62,803 nt of DNA from positions 1-62,803 of the forward strand of contig JAMPGZ010000014.1 in the NCBI GenBank assembly GCA_023663655.1, written 5' to 3'. The position numbers were made by a program, and so were the translations under genes. Positions within the stretch are counted from its first letter, which is position 1; every line of letters starts with the position of its first letter. Below the pieces are notes generated by a model. It saw nothing but the letters and a program-made list of their open reading frames with translations, had not been told where the DNA came from and searched no databases. Source of the DNA: Lachnospiraceae bacterium. GTDB taxonomy: Bacteria; Bacteroidota; Bacteroidia; Bacteroidales; Muribaculaceae. Of this stretch, positions 1-8,638 are shown piece after piece.

Positions 1-66
1 TGGGCGATAATCGGAGCGCAACCGTGACGGGACTCTCAATCGCAGGTGGATACGGCGTGTTTTCAT
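1..66 (-). CDS. 5' end of an unknown minus-strand gene (truncated by window edge)
   Basis: An ATG at 66-64 opens a frame that stays open for all 22 codons to the window edge and starts MKTRRIHLRLRV. A perfect TAnnTTTG -7 box (TACCTTTG, minus strand, 97-90) lies about 17 nt upstream of a comfortable leader, which is the main reason to believe the gene. The N-terminus is rich in arginine and is not a signal peptide. Too little is visible to name a family. Its promoter carries the same 22-bp upstream element as pta (116-137). Confidence 0.4.
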   Translation of the reverse strand, partial: MKTRRIHLRLRVPSRLRSDYRP

Positions 67-89
67 TCTCGGGATAATTGTTTGTATTG

Positions 90-137
90 CAAAGGTAGTA
101 TAGGGATTGAGGGGATTTACCCACTTTTTATCCCACC
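90..137 (-). promoter_or_regulatory. Promoter of the truncated gene with a shared 22-bp upstream element
   Basis: On the minus strand the -7 box TACCTTTG occupies 97-90. Exactly 18 bp upstream of it lies a 22-bp sequence (137-116) with core GGGATAAAAAGTGGG. The identical 22 bp occurs at 28132-28111, again 18 bp upstream of a TAnnTTTG box, before pta. The element covers the place where the -33 element normally sits, so it may be a specialised -33 region or an operator touching it. Confidence 0.55.
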
Positions 138-774
138 TGTGTGAATTTTTTTGTTCAACGGGCTCGTCCCTCCGCAACTCGTGGTTTTTTGGGAGGGGTT
201 TAGGGCGTTGGCGGACGTCTTCGACGCCCGTTTCGTGTTGGTGCCTTTCTCCGAGCCTCGGCTACGCCTCGTGGCGGAGCTCAAATTATTTTGCCGTTTC
301 ACGGCATTTTGGGGTTCTTTTCCCTCATCTCGTGGCTGAGGACGCATTGCTGTTTCACGGCATTTGTGGGTATTTTTCAGGGGCACTCTTTGCAGAGTGT
401 ATTTTGCGTGTGTGGCTTTCCGGGCACAGGTAGCCTGAAGCTCCCTGTACCACGGTTATTCGTAAGCAGTGTCTTTCAGGCATTTGCGGCATTTTCACAT
501 CTCATGTGGCGAGTGTATTGTCGTTGCTCGGCATTTTCGGTAGGTGTTTTGCAATCTGTATTCATAGAATTGTAGCAAGATGAATCTTTCAGATTCGATT
601 ATTTTTTTTTCGCTTTCCGGTGGTGTCGCTAACGCTCCGCCACCGGCTACCCAAAGATGAATCCATTCGGATTCGGATTTTCGGTTCATGGGGGTCTTGC
701 TACCCAGAGATTAAACTTTCAGTTTTTCTCAATTTGACTATAGTATTTTTCAGGGTATGGGGTTTATGCGGAGA
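138..774. other. Gene-free stretch of small hairpins
   Basis: No credible gene is seen: the open frames are short, overlap one another and read through inverted repeats. The stretch holds a series of short hairpins with different stems but similar loops: TGCCGT-ttc-ACGGCA (292-306), a near copy at about 351, CACTCT-ttgc-AGAGTG (388-403), CACAT-ctc-ATGTG (about 497-509), GAATCT-ttc-AGATTC (582-596), GAATCC-attc-GGATTC (659-674) and AAACT-ttc-AGTTT (713-725). Bases 420-465 match 53756-53711 in inverted orientation at 40 of 46 positions, which ties this stretch to the repeat island near 54 kb. Confidence 0.6.
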
Positions 775-1248
775 TCAATCGTGGTGGTAGGGCTCTCCAC
801 GGAGGATGGTCATGGCTCGATATAGCTGCTCGGTGAAGAACAACCGCACCATCTCGTGAGAGAATGTCATTTTGGAAAGTGATATCTTATCATCCGCTCT
901 GCCATAGACGGCTTTTGAAAAGCCATAGGGACCTCCCACAAGAAAAATCAACCGTTTTGCCACAGTGACCATTTTTTTGTCGATGAATGCGGCAAATTCT
1001 CTTGACGTTAATTCCTTTCCACGTTCATCGAGCAGAACAAGAAAATCGCCCGGTTGCAACGTGGCAAGAACCATCTCACCCTCCATCTCCTTCTGTCGCT
1101 CTTCGGTCAACGATTTAGAGGCTTTCACATCGGGCAGATGAGTCACTGAAAACGGCACATAATGCCCTATGCGTTTCACGTAATTATCAATGCCCTCCTG
1201 AAGATAGCGGGAGGCGGTCTTCCCTATTACAATCAGTTCTATTTTCAT
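775..1248 (-). CDS. rlmH: 23S rRNA (pseudouridine-1915 N3) methyltransferase RlmH
   Basis: RlmH is the SPOUT-fold enzyme that methylates pseudouridine 1915 in helix 69 of 23S rRNA, using SAM. At 157 residues it has the family's usual length. Visible family blocks are LLDERGKE (72-79), the SAM-loop block FLVGGPYGF (102-110), SLSKMTFSHEM (123-133) and the C-terminal QLYRAMTILRGEPYHH (141-156). A -7 box TATCTTTG at 1273-1266 (minus) puts the expected transcript start about 11 nt before the ATG, so the leader is very short. It stands alone, divergent from nadC. Confidence 0.96.
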   Translation of the reverse strand: MKIELIVIGKTASRYLQEGIDNYVKRIGHYVPFSVTHLPDVKASKSLTEERQKEMEGEMVLATLQPGDFLVLLDERGKELTSREFAAFIDKKMVTVAKRLIFLVGGPYGFSKAVYGRADDKISLSKMTFSHEMVRLFFTEQLYRAMTILRGEPYHHD

Positions 1249-1265
1249 AATTCAATTCTTTATTG

Positions 1266-1273
1266 CAAAGATA
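1266..1273 (-). promoter_or_regulatory. Predicted -7 box of rlmH
   Basis: TATCTTTG on the minus strand matches the Bacteroidetes TAnnTTTG consensus. It sits 18 bp from the rlmH start codon in the short divergent region shared with nadC. No clear TTTG was found at -33. Confidence 0.55.
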
Positions 1274-1300
1274 GCAATAATTCCGGTGAGTGTCTATGAT

Positions 1301-1331
1301 TTTGGGAATACCGCGAAAATAGTTATTTTTG
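1301..1331 (+). promoter_or_regulatory. Predicted nadC promoter (-33 TTTG, 19 bp, -7 TATTTTTG)
   Basis: TTTG at 1301-1304 and TATTTTTG at 1324-1331 are separated by 19 bp, a near-ideal Bacteroidetes housekeeping promoter. The expected start point is around 1338, giving a leader of about 18 nt before the nadC ATG. Confidence 0.7.
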
Positions 1332-1355
1332 CGCATAATTAACACTTGCTGAAAT

Positions 1356-2201
1356 ATGAAAACAAGAGACCAATTAATTGATGAACTGATCGATCTGGCA
1401 TTTGCCGAAGATGTTGGCGATGGCGACCACACCACACTGAGCACCATCCCTGCCGATGAAATGGGCAAACAGCAGCTTATAGTGAAAGAGGAAGGAATAC
1501 TGGCGGGAGTCGAGATTGCCCGGAAAGTATTTGAAAAATTTGACCCTTCTTTAAAAATGACGGTATTCATCAATGACGGTGAACACGTGAAACCGGGCGA
1601 CATCGCTTTTGTTGTAGAAGGTAAGGTGAGATCACTTCTCCAGACCGAGCGCACCATGCTTAACATCATGCAGCGCATGAGCGGAATAGCGACCACTACC
1701 GCACGGTATCAGGACAAACTCAAAGGGCTGAAAACCAAAGTGCTCGACACACGCAAAACCACTCCCGGCATGAGACTGCTTGAAAAGGAAGCGGTGAAAA
1801 TAGGGGGCGGCATGAACCACAGAATAGGTCTTTTCGACATGATTCTGATAAAGGACAATCACGTGGATTTCGCCGGTGGCATCCCACAAGCCGTATCAGC
1901 AGCACGCAATTACCTGAAAGAAAAAGGCAAAGACCTGAAAATAGAGGTTGAAGTGCGCAATACCGATGAAATAAATCAAGCTCTTGAATGCAATGTGGAC
2001 CGCATCATGCTCGACAATTTCACACCCGAACGCACCCGTGAAGCCGTGGAGCTTATCAACGGACGTGCCGAAATCGAATCATCGGGCGGCATCACCATCG
2101 ACACCCTCCGCGACTATGCCGAAGCCGGCGTGGACTTCATCTCGGTAGGAGCGTTGACCCACTCGGTGAAAGGTCTTGACATGAGTTTCAAAGCTTGCTG
2201 A
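1356..2201 (+). CDS. nadC: Nicotinate-nucleotide pyrophosphorylase (carboxylating), quinolinate phosphoribosyltransferase
   Basis: NadC converts quinolinate and PRPP to nicotinate mononucleotide, CO2 and PPi in de novo NAD synthesis. The 281-residue protein carries EDVGDGDHT (18-26), the ERTMLNIMQRMSGIAT substrate block (99-113), DTRKTTPGMR (131-140), and the KIGGGMNHRIGLFDMILIKDNH region (from about 148), all typical of the type II PRTase fold. The start is supported by the promoter at 1301-1331. No nadA or nadB is adjacent. Its last 14 bp overlap the 3' end of the convergent HAD gene. Confidence 0.96.
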   Translation: MKTRDQLIDELIDLAFAEDVGDGDHTTLSTIPADEMGKQQLIVKEEGILAGVEIARKVFEKFDPSLKMTVFINDGEHVKPGDIAFVVEGKVRSLLQTERTMLNIMQRMSGIATTTARYQDKLKGLKTKVLDTRKTTPGMRLLEKEAVKIGGGMNHRIGLFDMILIKDNHVDFAGGIPQAVSAARNYLKEKGKDLKIEVEVRNTDEINQALECNVDRIMLDNFTPERTREAVELINGRAEIESSGGITIDTLRDYAEAGVDFISVGALTHSVKGLDMSFKAC

Positions 2202-2829
2202 CGCCAAACATATCATCTACAGTAAAGCCTGCGAAAGTGTCAATCACTACGTGGGCTTTATCTTTTATACGCTCTTCGGGGAGAGTCGTGGCAAGCCCTA
2301 CAACTGTAGCGCCCGAAGCCATTCCCGCCTCAAGACCTGAGACAGAATCCTCGAAAACAAAGCAGTCGGCAGGATCACACCCTATCCTCTCAGCGGCTAT
2401 CTGATAGCCCTGCGGATCGGGTTTGGAACGCTGCACATCGGATCCGGTGACTACAGCGTCGAAAAAGTCGCGCAACTCCGGGTGTATTCTCCACAGTTTA
2501 TTCATTTTTTCCTGACTGCTGCTTGTCACGATAGCAGCTTTTATGCTCCGTTGCTTCAATTCAGAAAGGAATTCAAGTACACCCTCACATACAGGGTAGT
2601 CCATCTCCTCTTCAAATTTATTTATACGCCGAAGCACATCGGCAGAAGCCTCGGGAGAAGGGAAATAGGTGGTCAATATTTTCTCAATCGTACTCCCCTT
2701 TATGTTCATAGCGAAATTGCTGTCAGGAATATTATAATCAATACCCAATTGACGGTAAAATTCCGTGTAAAGTCTCTCACTATCAATCAGTACTCCGTCA
2801 AGATCAAATAACGCTCCAGCTTTATTCAT
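2188..2829 (-). CDS. HAD-superfamily hydrolase, beta-phosphoglucomutase/phosphatase-like
   Basis: Cytosolic HAD subfamily IA protein of 213 residues. Motif I is DLDGVLIDS (9-17), with the nucleophile Asp9 and the acid/base Asp11. A helical cap follows. Motif II is the VTSSS block, motif III lies around KPDPQGY, and motif IV is VFEDSVSG. The DGVLIDSE start and the KPDP block resemble sugar-phosphate phosphatases and beta-phosphoglucomutases, but the substrate cannot be told from sequence. It is a single gene that ends inside the nadC 3' end (14-bp tail overlap). Confidence 0.88.
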   Translation of the reverse strand: MNKAGALFDLDGVLIDSERLYTEFYRQLGIDYNIPDSNFAMNIKGSTIEKILTTYFPSPEASADVLRRINKFEEEMDYPVCEGVLEFLSELKQRSIKAAIVTSSSQEKMNKLWRIHPELRDFFDAVVTGSDVQRSKPDPQGYQIAAERIGCDPADCFVFEDSVSGLEAGMASGATVVGLATTLPEERIKDKAHVVIDTFAGFTVDDMFGVSKL

Positions 2830-2895
2830 ATTAAAAAAGATTAATTAGACCGCAAAAATAACAATTATCACACATCAAAACTGCCTAATAGATGT

Positions 2896-2903
2896 TAATT
2901 TTG
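2896..2903 (+). promoter_or_regulatory. Predicted -7 box of the MATE transporter gene
   Basis: TAATTTTG matches TAnnTTTG and lies 18 bp before the ATG at 2922, in the divergent region with the HAD gene. Confidence 0.5.
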
Positions 2904-2921
2904 TAGGATAAAACTTATTTT

Positions 2922-4307
2922 ATGGCAAATTTGGAAAGCCCGATGTCGCTCGGGTCCAAGTCAATCAGCAGATTATTAGTACAGTATTCAGTGCCCGCGA
3001 TCATAGCGAGCGTTGCAACTTCATTATACAATATCATCGACAGCATCTTCATCGGAAGAGGTGTGGGTCCGATGGCTATCGCCGGACTTGCTATCACATT
3101 TCCGATGATGAATCTTGTGGTTGCCTTCTGTACGCTCATCGCGGCAGGTGGCGCCACCATCACCTCAATATTCATGGGACAGAAAAATATATCACGCGCC
3201 ACCGACGTCGTGAACAATGTGATGGTCCTGTGTCTCATAAACTCGGTGGTGTTCGGAGGATTGTCACTGATATTCCTCGATGACATACTCCTGTTCTTCG
3301 GAGCGACGGAAGAGACCATCAGTTATGCCCGCGAATTTATGACCATCATCCTGTATGGCACCCCTATCACTTATGTTTTCATCGGGCTCAACAACTTGAT
3401 GAGAGCAACCGGCTATCCCAAAAAGGCAATGATCTCGGCACTTATTTCAGTGGGAGTGAACATCATCTTTGCCCCGATATTCATCTTCAAACTGAAATGG
3501 GGCATCGCCGGCGCCGCTCTTGCCACTTTGTGCGGACAGTCGGTGGCATTCGTGTGGGTGCTCATCCACTTCTTCTCAAAGAAAAGTTTCATTCACTTCC
3601 AGCGCAATAACCGATGGTTCACACCGGCGATAATCAAGCGGATATATGCTATCGGACTGTCGCCATTTCTCATGAATGTGTGCGCCTGCGTAGTCGTGGT
3701 GTTTATCAACAAAGCTCTTCTTGACACAGCAGGAAGCGCGGGCAACATGGCTGTGGGAGCCTATGGAATCATCAACCGCACAACGATGTTCTTTGTGATG
3801 ATTGTGTTTGGCGTCACCCAAGGTATGCAGCCGATACTTGGCTTCAATTTCGGAGCCAATAACTGGGAACGCGTAAAGCGCACGTTAAAACTCGGTATGT
3901 CATGCGGCTTTGCCATAACTACTTTAGGATTCATCCTCACCGAATGTTTTCCAAATGCCATCAGCCGCCTTTTCACCACCGACCCTACACTCATCGACAT
4001 CGCCCGGCGCGGATTCCGCGTGTACTTCTCATTCTACTCGGTAGTGGGAATACAGATAGTGATTCAGAACTTTTTCCAATCAATCGGCAAGCCAAAACTC
4101 TCCATATTCCTGTCATTGACACGGCAATTGCTGTTCCTCATCCCATTTCTGCTCATCCTGCCCAAATATTACGGCACCGATGGAGTGTGGGCAAGCATGT
4201 GCGGTTCCGATATACTTGCATTTATTTTAGCGATAGCCACTCTCTACGTCATGAACCGTCGCCTCAACAAGCATTTCTCCAACTTACAACCATCACAAAA
4301 CAATTAA
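2922..4307 (+). CDS. MATE-family multidrug/cation antiporter
   Basis: Inner-membrane exporter of the MATE family (461 residues, about 12 membrane segments in two related halves), which uses a Na+ or H+ gradient to expel cationic compounds. The N-terminal half has the typical YSVPAIIASVATSLYNIIDS segment and a GVGPMAIAGLAITFPM loop. The second half contains GVTQGMQPILGFNFGA, a family signature. It ends 3 bp before the following flavoprotein gene, so the two are probably co-transcribed. Substrate unknown. Confidence 0.93.
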   Translation: MANLESPMSLGSKSISRLLVQYSVPAIIASVATSLYNIIDSIFIGRGVGPMAIAGLAITFPMMNLVVAFCTLIAAGGATITSIFMGQKNISRATDVVNNVMVLCLINSVVFGGLSLIFLDDILLFFGATEETISYAREFMTIILYGTPITYVFIGLNNLMRATGYPKKAMISALISVGVNIIFAPIFIFKLKWGIAGAALATLCGQSVAFVWVLIHFFSKKSFIHFQRNNRWFTPAIIKRIYAIGLSPFLMNVCACVVVVFINKALLDTAGSAGNMAVGAYGIINRTTMFFVMIVFGVTQGMQPILGFNFGANNWERVKRTLKLGMSCGFAITTLGFILTECFPNAISRLFTTDPTLIDIARRGFRVYFSFYSVVGIQIVIQNFFQSIGKPKLSIFLSLTRQLLFLIPFLLILPKYYGTDGVWASMCGSDILAFILAIATLYVMNRRLNKHFSNLQPSQNN

Positions 4308-4310
4308 GGA

Positions 4311-5867
4311 ATGACCGTCGATACCAATCTAAGGGTGTCCCCAGGGACTGCATCAGATTTAAAGAAACTCACCCAGATAGCAATTAAAGAAAACCGGCTT
4401 GATCCCAAAAGGGTAAAAGCATCGCACATAATCAAACGCTCCATCGACGCGCGCCAACGCAATGTGGTGGTCAACATCACACTGCGTGTTTGGCTCGACG
4501 AAGCGCCATCATCATTAAGCGCGGCATCACCGGTGGAATACCGAAAAGTAACCTCCGGGAAACAGGCAATTGTAGTCGGTGCCGGTCCTGCGGGACTGTT
4601 TGCCGCATTGCGTCTCATTGAGCATGGCATACGCCCCATCGTGCTTGAACGCGGAAAGGATGTCGACTCGCGAAGAAAGGATCTCGCAGCGATATCCCGC
4701 GAAAACAGAGTGGATCCCGATTCCAATTATTGTTTCGGCGAAGGCGGAGCCGGAGCATATTCCGACGGCAAGTTATACACCCGCAGCAAAAAACGCGGTT
4801 CAGTCGACAAGATTCTGAACATATTCCACCAGCATGGAGCGTCCGAGAATATACTCATTGATGCTCATCCCCACATAGGCACCGACAAACTTCCCGATGT
4901 GATAAAAGCTATCCGCAACACAATCATCGAAAATGGCGGCGAGGTGAGATTCAACACAAAGGTCACCGAGCTCATAATCGAAAATGAAAGAGTCACAGGC
5001 GTAAAATGCGCCGACGGCACTGAATGCCGCGGACCGGTGATTCTCGCCACCGGGCATTCGGCAAGAGATGTCTACAGAATGCTGCATGACCAAGGCATCG
5101 AGATAGAGCCGAAAGGGATTGCGGTGGGAGTGAGGCTCGAACATCCACAGGCGCTTATCGACCGGATTCAATATCACTCTCCTGAAGGCAGAGGGAAATA
5201 TCTACCTGCCGCAGAATATTCGATGCTGACACGAGTGGACGATCGTGCCGTATATTCATTCTGTATGTGTCCGGGCGGATTCATCATCCCGGCGGCAAGC
5301 GAGCCGGGGCTCCTTGTGGTCAACGGGATGTCGCCGTCTTCACGTGGCACCCGGTGGTCCAACTCCGGAATGGTGGTCGAGGTCCTTCCTGAGGACGTGG
5401 AGGGAGAAGGGCCATTGAAAATGATGCGCTTCCAGAAAGATATCGAAACACGCTTCTTTGAAGATGCCGGTAAAACCCAGAATGCCCCGGCTCAACGCAT
5501 GGTTGACTTCACAAAAGGCAAACTCTCAACCGATCTGCCAGCCACATCCTACGCTCCCGGCATACACTCGGCTCGCATCGACCGGCTTCTTCCGACTCCG
5601 GTAGCAGCACGCTTGCAGGAAGGATTCCGACAATTCGGCAACAAATCCAAAGGATTTCTCACCAATGACGCTGTGCTCATAGGATGCGAGACCCGCACTT
5701 CATCACCTGTTAGAATCTCCCGCGATTCATCAACGCTACAACACGTGAGAATAGCCGGACTGTTTCCTTGCGGAGAGGGTGCCGGATATGCCGGCGGCAT
5801 AGTCTCTGCCGCAATCGACGGCGAAAGATGCGCCGACGCAGCCTCAGAATATATCAACACCATTTAG
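4311..5867 (+). CDS. FAD-dependent dehydrogenase of the COG2509 type
   Basis: A 518-residue flavoprotein with a Rossmann FAD-binding motif GAGPAG at 90-95, preceded by an 80-residue N-terminal domain (LRVSPGTASDLKKL...) that is characteristic of COG2509 proteins. Near the C-terminus, GLFPCGEGAGYAGGI is the second FAD-contacting motif of this family. No signal peptide is present, so it is cytosolic. The biochemical reaction of the family is not established. The gene begins 3 bp after the MATE transporter, which suggests one transcript but not necessarily one pathway. Confidence 0.88.
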   Translation: MTVDTNLRVSPGTASDLKKLTQIAIKENRLDPKRVKASHIIKRSIDARQRNVVVNITLRVWLDEAPSSLSAASPVEYRKVTSGKQAIVVGAGPAGLFAALRLIEHGIRPIVLERGKDVDSRRKDLAAISRENRVDPDSNYCFGEGGAGAYSDGKLYTRSKKRGSVDKILNIFHQHGASENILIDAHPHIGTDKLPDVIKAIRNTIIENGGEVRFNTKVTELIIENERVTGVKCADGTECRGPVILATGHSARDVYRMLHDQGIEIEPKGIAVGVRLEHPQALIDRIQYHSPEGRGKYLPAAEYSMLTRVDDRAVYSFCMCPGGFIIPAASEPGLLVVNGMSPSSRGTRWSNSGMVVEVLPEDVEGEGPLKMMRFQKDIETRFFEDAGKTQNAPAQRMVDFTKGKLSTDLPATSYAPGIHSARIDRLLPTPVAARLQEGFRQFGNKSKGFLTNDAVLIGCETRTSSPVRISRDSSTLQHVRIAGLFPCGEGAGYAGGIVSAAIDGERCADAASEYINTI

Positions 5868-5927
5868 TCCGAGATTTTTTTTGCAATAATATTTCTTAAT
5901 TAAATAGGGTGTTACGCAGATTTTTAA

Positions 5928-5935
5928 TAATTTTG
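5928..5935 (+). promoter_or_regulatory. Predicted -7 box upstream of purH and the elongasome operon
   Basis: TAATTTTG fits TAnnTTTG and lies 31 bp upstream of the purH ATG. No other good promoter box was noticed before mreB, so this may drive purH and, at least partly, the mre-mrdA-rodA genes. Confidence 0.5.
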
Positions 5936-5966
5936 CACTTTGAATCGATAACTAAGAACATAACGT

Positions 5967-7493
5967 ATGTCAGACATTAAGAAAATCAAGACCGCTCTGA
6001 TTTCGGTGTACCACAAAGATGGTTTAGATGAAATACTTGCATTGTTAAACAAACAGGGAGTGCAATTTCTTTCTACCGGAGGAACCCAATCATTCATAGA
6101 AAGCCTCGGCTACCCCTGCGCCCTTGTTGAGGATCTCACAGGATACCCTTCAATCTTAGGAGGACGCGTCAAGACACTGCACCCCAAAGTTTTTGGAGGA
6201 ATTCTTAACCGTCGCGACAATGAAGGTGACCGTGAGCAGATCAAGCAATATGACATTCCGGAAATAGACCTTGTTATTGTCGATTTGTATCCTTTTGTCG
6301 ACACTGTGGCATCAGGAGCCAACCATGACGCAATCATCGAAAAAATCGATATAGGCGGAATCTCGCTTATTCGTGCAGCCGCTAAAAACTATAAGGACGT
6401 GATCATCGTCGCATCCAAGAACCAGTATGCGCCGCTTGCCAATCTCCTTCGCGAGAACGGAGCAGAGTCCACTATTGACCAACGCCGCTGGTTTGCTAAG
6501 GAAGCATTCGCAGTAAGCTCGGAATATGACAGCTCTATATTCAACTATTTCGATGAAGCTGACGGACCCTCGGCACTTCGCGTCGCTATCGACGGAGCCA
6601 AGACCATGCGTTATGGCGAAAATCCTCATCAGAAAGGCTATTTCTTCGGCAACTTTGAAAACCTGTTCACTCAGCTGCACGGCAAGGAGATATCCTACAA
6701 CAATCTTCTTGACATCGACGCTGCCGTGAACCTCATCAGCGAATTTACCGATCCCACATTCGCCATCCTCAAGCATAACAATGCGTGCGGACTCGCCACT
6801 CGCCCCACTATAGCCGAAGCATGGAAAGATGCTCTTGCCGGCGACCCGGTATCGGCATTCGGCGGTGTGCTCATCTGCAACGGTGAGATCAACGAAGAGG
6901 CAGCCGAAGAGATCAACAAAATATTCTTTGAAGTAGTGATAGCTCCTTCTTACACTGAAAAAGCTCTTGAAATCCTGCAGCAGAAAAAGAACCGCATAAT
7001 TCTCATCCAGAAAGCTCCTGTGACCGAGAAGATGCAGTTCCGCTCATGTCTCAACGGCGCTCTCGGACAGGAACGCGACCTTAAGATCGAGACTCCCGAG
7101 GAATTGAAACAGGCAACCAACCGCGCTGTCACTCCCCAGCAGGTCAAGGATCTTCTTTTCGCCAACAAGATTGTCAAGAACTCAAAGAGCAACGCTATTG
7201 TTCTTGCCAAGGGTGAGCAATTGCTCGCAAGCGGCGTAGGACAAACCTCACGCGTCGACGCGTTGAAACAAGCTATAGCCAAAGCTCATTCATTCGGATT
7301 TGACCTTCACGGCGCCGTTATGGCATCTGACGCATTCTTCCCCTTTGCCGACTGTGTGGAAATCGCCCACGAAGCAGGTGTGGAGGCAGTGATACAGCCC
7401 GGAGGATCAATCCGCGACAACGATACCGTAGAGTATTGCAACAATAATGACATGGCGATGGTAATAACCGGCTTCCGTCATTTCAAACACTAA
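5967..7493 (+). CDS. purH: Bifunctional AICAR formyltransferase / IMP cyclohydrolase
   Basis: PurH performs the last two steps of purine synthesis: formylation of AICAR with 10-formyl-THF, then ring closure to IMP. The N-terminal MGS-like cyclohydrolase domain is visible (SVYHKDGLDEILALL, STGGTQSFIE, GGRVKTLHPKVFGGIL). The transformylase half carries MRYGENPHQKGYF, ILKHNNACG and a C-terminal DAFFPFADCVE block. At 508 residues it is full length. It lies 32 bp before mreB. A purH-mreB linkage is common in Bacteroidetes and couples nucleotide and wall-growth genes on one transcript. Confidence 0.97.
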   Translation: MSDIKKIKTALISVYHKDGLDEILALLNKQGVQFLSTGGTQSFIESLGYPCALVEDLTGYPSILGGRVKTLHPKVFGGILNRRDNEGDREQIKQYDIPEIDLVIVDLYPFVDTVASGANHDAIIEKIDIGGISLIRAAAKNYKDVIIVASKNQYAPLANLLRENGAESTIDQRRWFAKEAFAVSSEYDSSIFNYFDEADGPSALRVAIDGAKTMRYGENPHQKGYFFGNFENLFTQLHGKEISYNNLLDIDAAVNLISEFTDPTFAILKHNNACGLATRPTIAEAWKDALAGDPVSAFGGVLICNGEINEEAAEEINKIFFEVVIAPSYTEKALEILQQKKNRIILIQKAPVTEKMQFRSCLNGALGQERDLKIETPEELKQATNRAVTPQQVKDLLFANKIVKNSKSNAIVLAKGEQLLASGVGQTSRVDALKQAIAKAHSFGFDLHGAVMASDAFFPFADCVEIAHEAGVEAVIQPGGSIRDNDTVEYCNNNDMAMVITGFRHFKH

Positions 7494-7525
7494 TCAGACA
7501 AAACATTTACTGACCAACACCAAAA

Positions 7526-8545
7526 ATGGGAATTTTCTCTTTCACAAAAGAAATAGCCATCGACTTAGGTACCGCCAACACCATCATCATCCACAATGAC
7601 AAGATCGTGATTGACGAGCCCTCAATCGTGGCACTTGACACCAAGACCGGCAAACTCATTGCAGTGGGTACCGAGGCGCAGCAGATGCAGGGAAAGGAGC
7701 CGGAAGGCATCCGCACCGTGCGTCCGCTGAGAAAAGGCGTGATCGCCGACTTCAACGCCGCCGAGCTCATGATACGCGGTCTTGTCAAGAAGGTAAGCAC
7801 GAAAAGCAAATGGTTCTCACCGTCACTCCGCATGGTGGTGGGCATACCGTCAGGCTCAACCGAAGTTGAAATCCGTGCCGTGCGCGACTCTTCGGAACAC
7901 GCAGGAGGACGCGACGTGTACATGATCTACGAGCCGATGGCAGCCGCTCTCGGTATAGGACTCGATGTGCAGGCTCCTGAAGGCAACATGATTGTCGACA
8001 TAGGCGGCGGTAGCTCGGAAATCGCAGTCATATCCCTTGGCGGCATCGTAAGCAACAAGAGTATTCAGATTGCCGGCGATGACCTTACCGAGGACATCAA
8101 GGAGCACATGCGCCGCGCACATAACATCAAGGTGGGCGAACGCACCGCTGAACTCATCAAGATGAATGTGGGATCAGCCCTCACCGAACTTGAAAATCCG
8201 CCGGAAGATTATATCGTACACGGACCTAACCAGATGACAGCACTCCCAATGGAAGTGCCTGTAAGCTATCAGGAGATCTCCCACTGTATCGAAAAATCAA
8301 TTTCCAAGATTGAAGCGGCAGTGTTGAGCGCGCTTGAGCAAACCCCTCCCGAACTTTATGCAGACATCGTACGCAACGGTATATGGCTCGCCGGTGGCGG
8401 CGCCCTTCTGCGTGGTCTTGACAAGCGATTGATCAACAAGATCGGAATCCCGTTCCACATCGCGGAAGATCCGCTTCTTGCCGTAGCCCGCGGAACCGGA
8501 GTCGCACTTAAGAATATCAACAAGTTCAAATTCTTGATTCGATAA
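7526..8545 (+). CDS. mreB: Rod-shape actin homologue MreB
   Basis: Cytoplasmic, membrane-associated bacterial actin that guides the lateral wall synthesis machine. The 339-residue protein shows the phosphate-1 loop DLGTANT (13-19), phosphate-2 DIGGGSSEIAV and the adenosine motif LAGGGALLRGLD. The N-terminal MGIFSFTKEIAI could form the amphipathic or hydrophobic anchor typical of MreB. It is first of an mreB-mreC-mreD-mrdA-rodA run. A strong hairpin lies in the 93-bp gap before mreC and may set the ratio of MreB to the downstream proteins. Confidence 0.98.
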   Translation: MGIFSFTKEIAIDLGTANTIIIHNDKIVIDEPSIVALDTKTGKLIAVGTEAQQMQGKEPEGIRTVRPLRKGVIADFNAAELMIRGLVKKVSTKSKWFSPSLRMVVGIPSGSTEVEIRAVRDSSEHAGGRDVYMIYEPMAAALGIGLDVQAPEGNMIVDIGGGSSEIAVISLGGIVSNKSIQIAGDDLTEDIKEHMRRAHNIKVGERTAELIKMNVGSALTELENPPEDYIVHGPNQMTALPMEVPVSYQEISHCIEKSISKIEAAVLSALEQTPPELYADIVRNGIWLAGGGALLRGLDKRLINKIGIPFHIAEDPLLAVARGTGVALKNINKFKFLIR

Positions 8546-8573
8546 CTTATATCATAAATTTACGACCTGAGCG

Positions 8574-8603
8574 GGGAGTGCTGTGAAAAAACACGGCACT
8601 CCC
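8574..8603 (+). terminator. Hairpin in the mreB-mreC gap (possible attenuator)
   Basis: The arms GGGAGTGCTGTG (8574-8585) and CACGGCACTCCC (8592-8603) can pair over 12 bp, with one G-U pair and a loop of six A. No T-run follows, so it is not a classic intrinsic terminator. It could be a partial terminator, an mRNA processing or stability element, or both. Confidence 0.55.
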
Positions 8604-8638
8604 TGACTGGGTAAATATACCGCCGCTTCAATAAAGTA

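Noticed and set aside
107-689. Several 60-108 codon open frames in both strands at the window start
   Set aside because: They overlap one another, run through inverted repeats, have no start-site support and no recognisable protein family.
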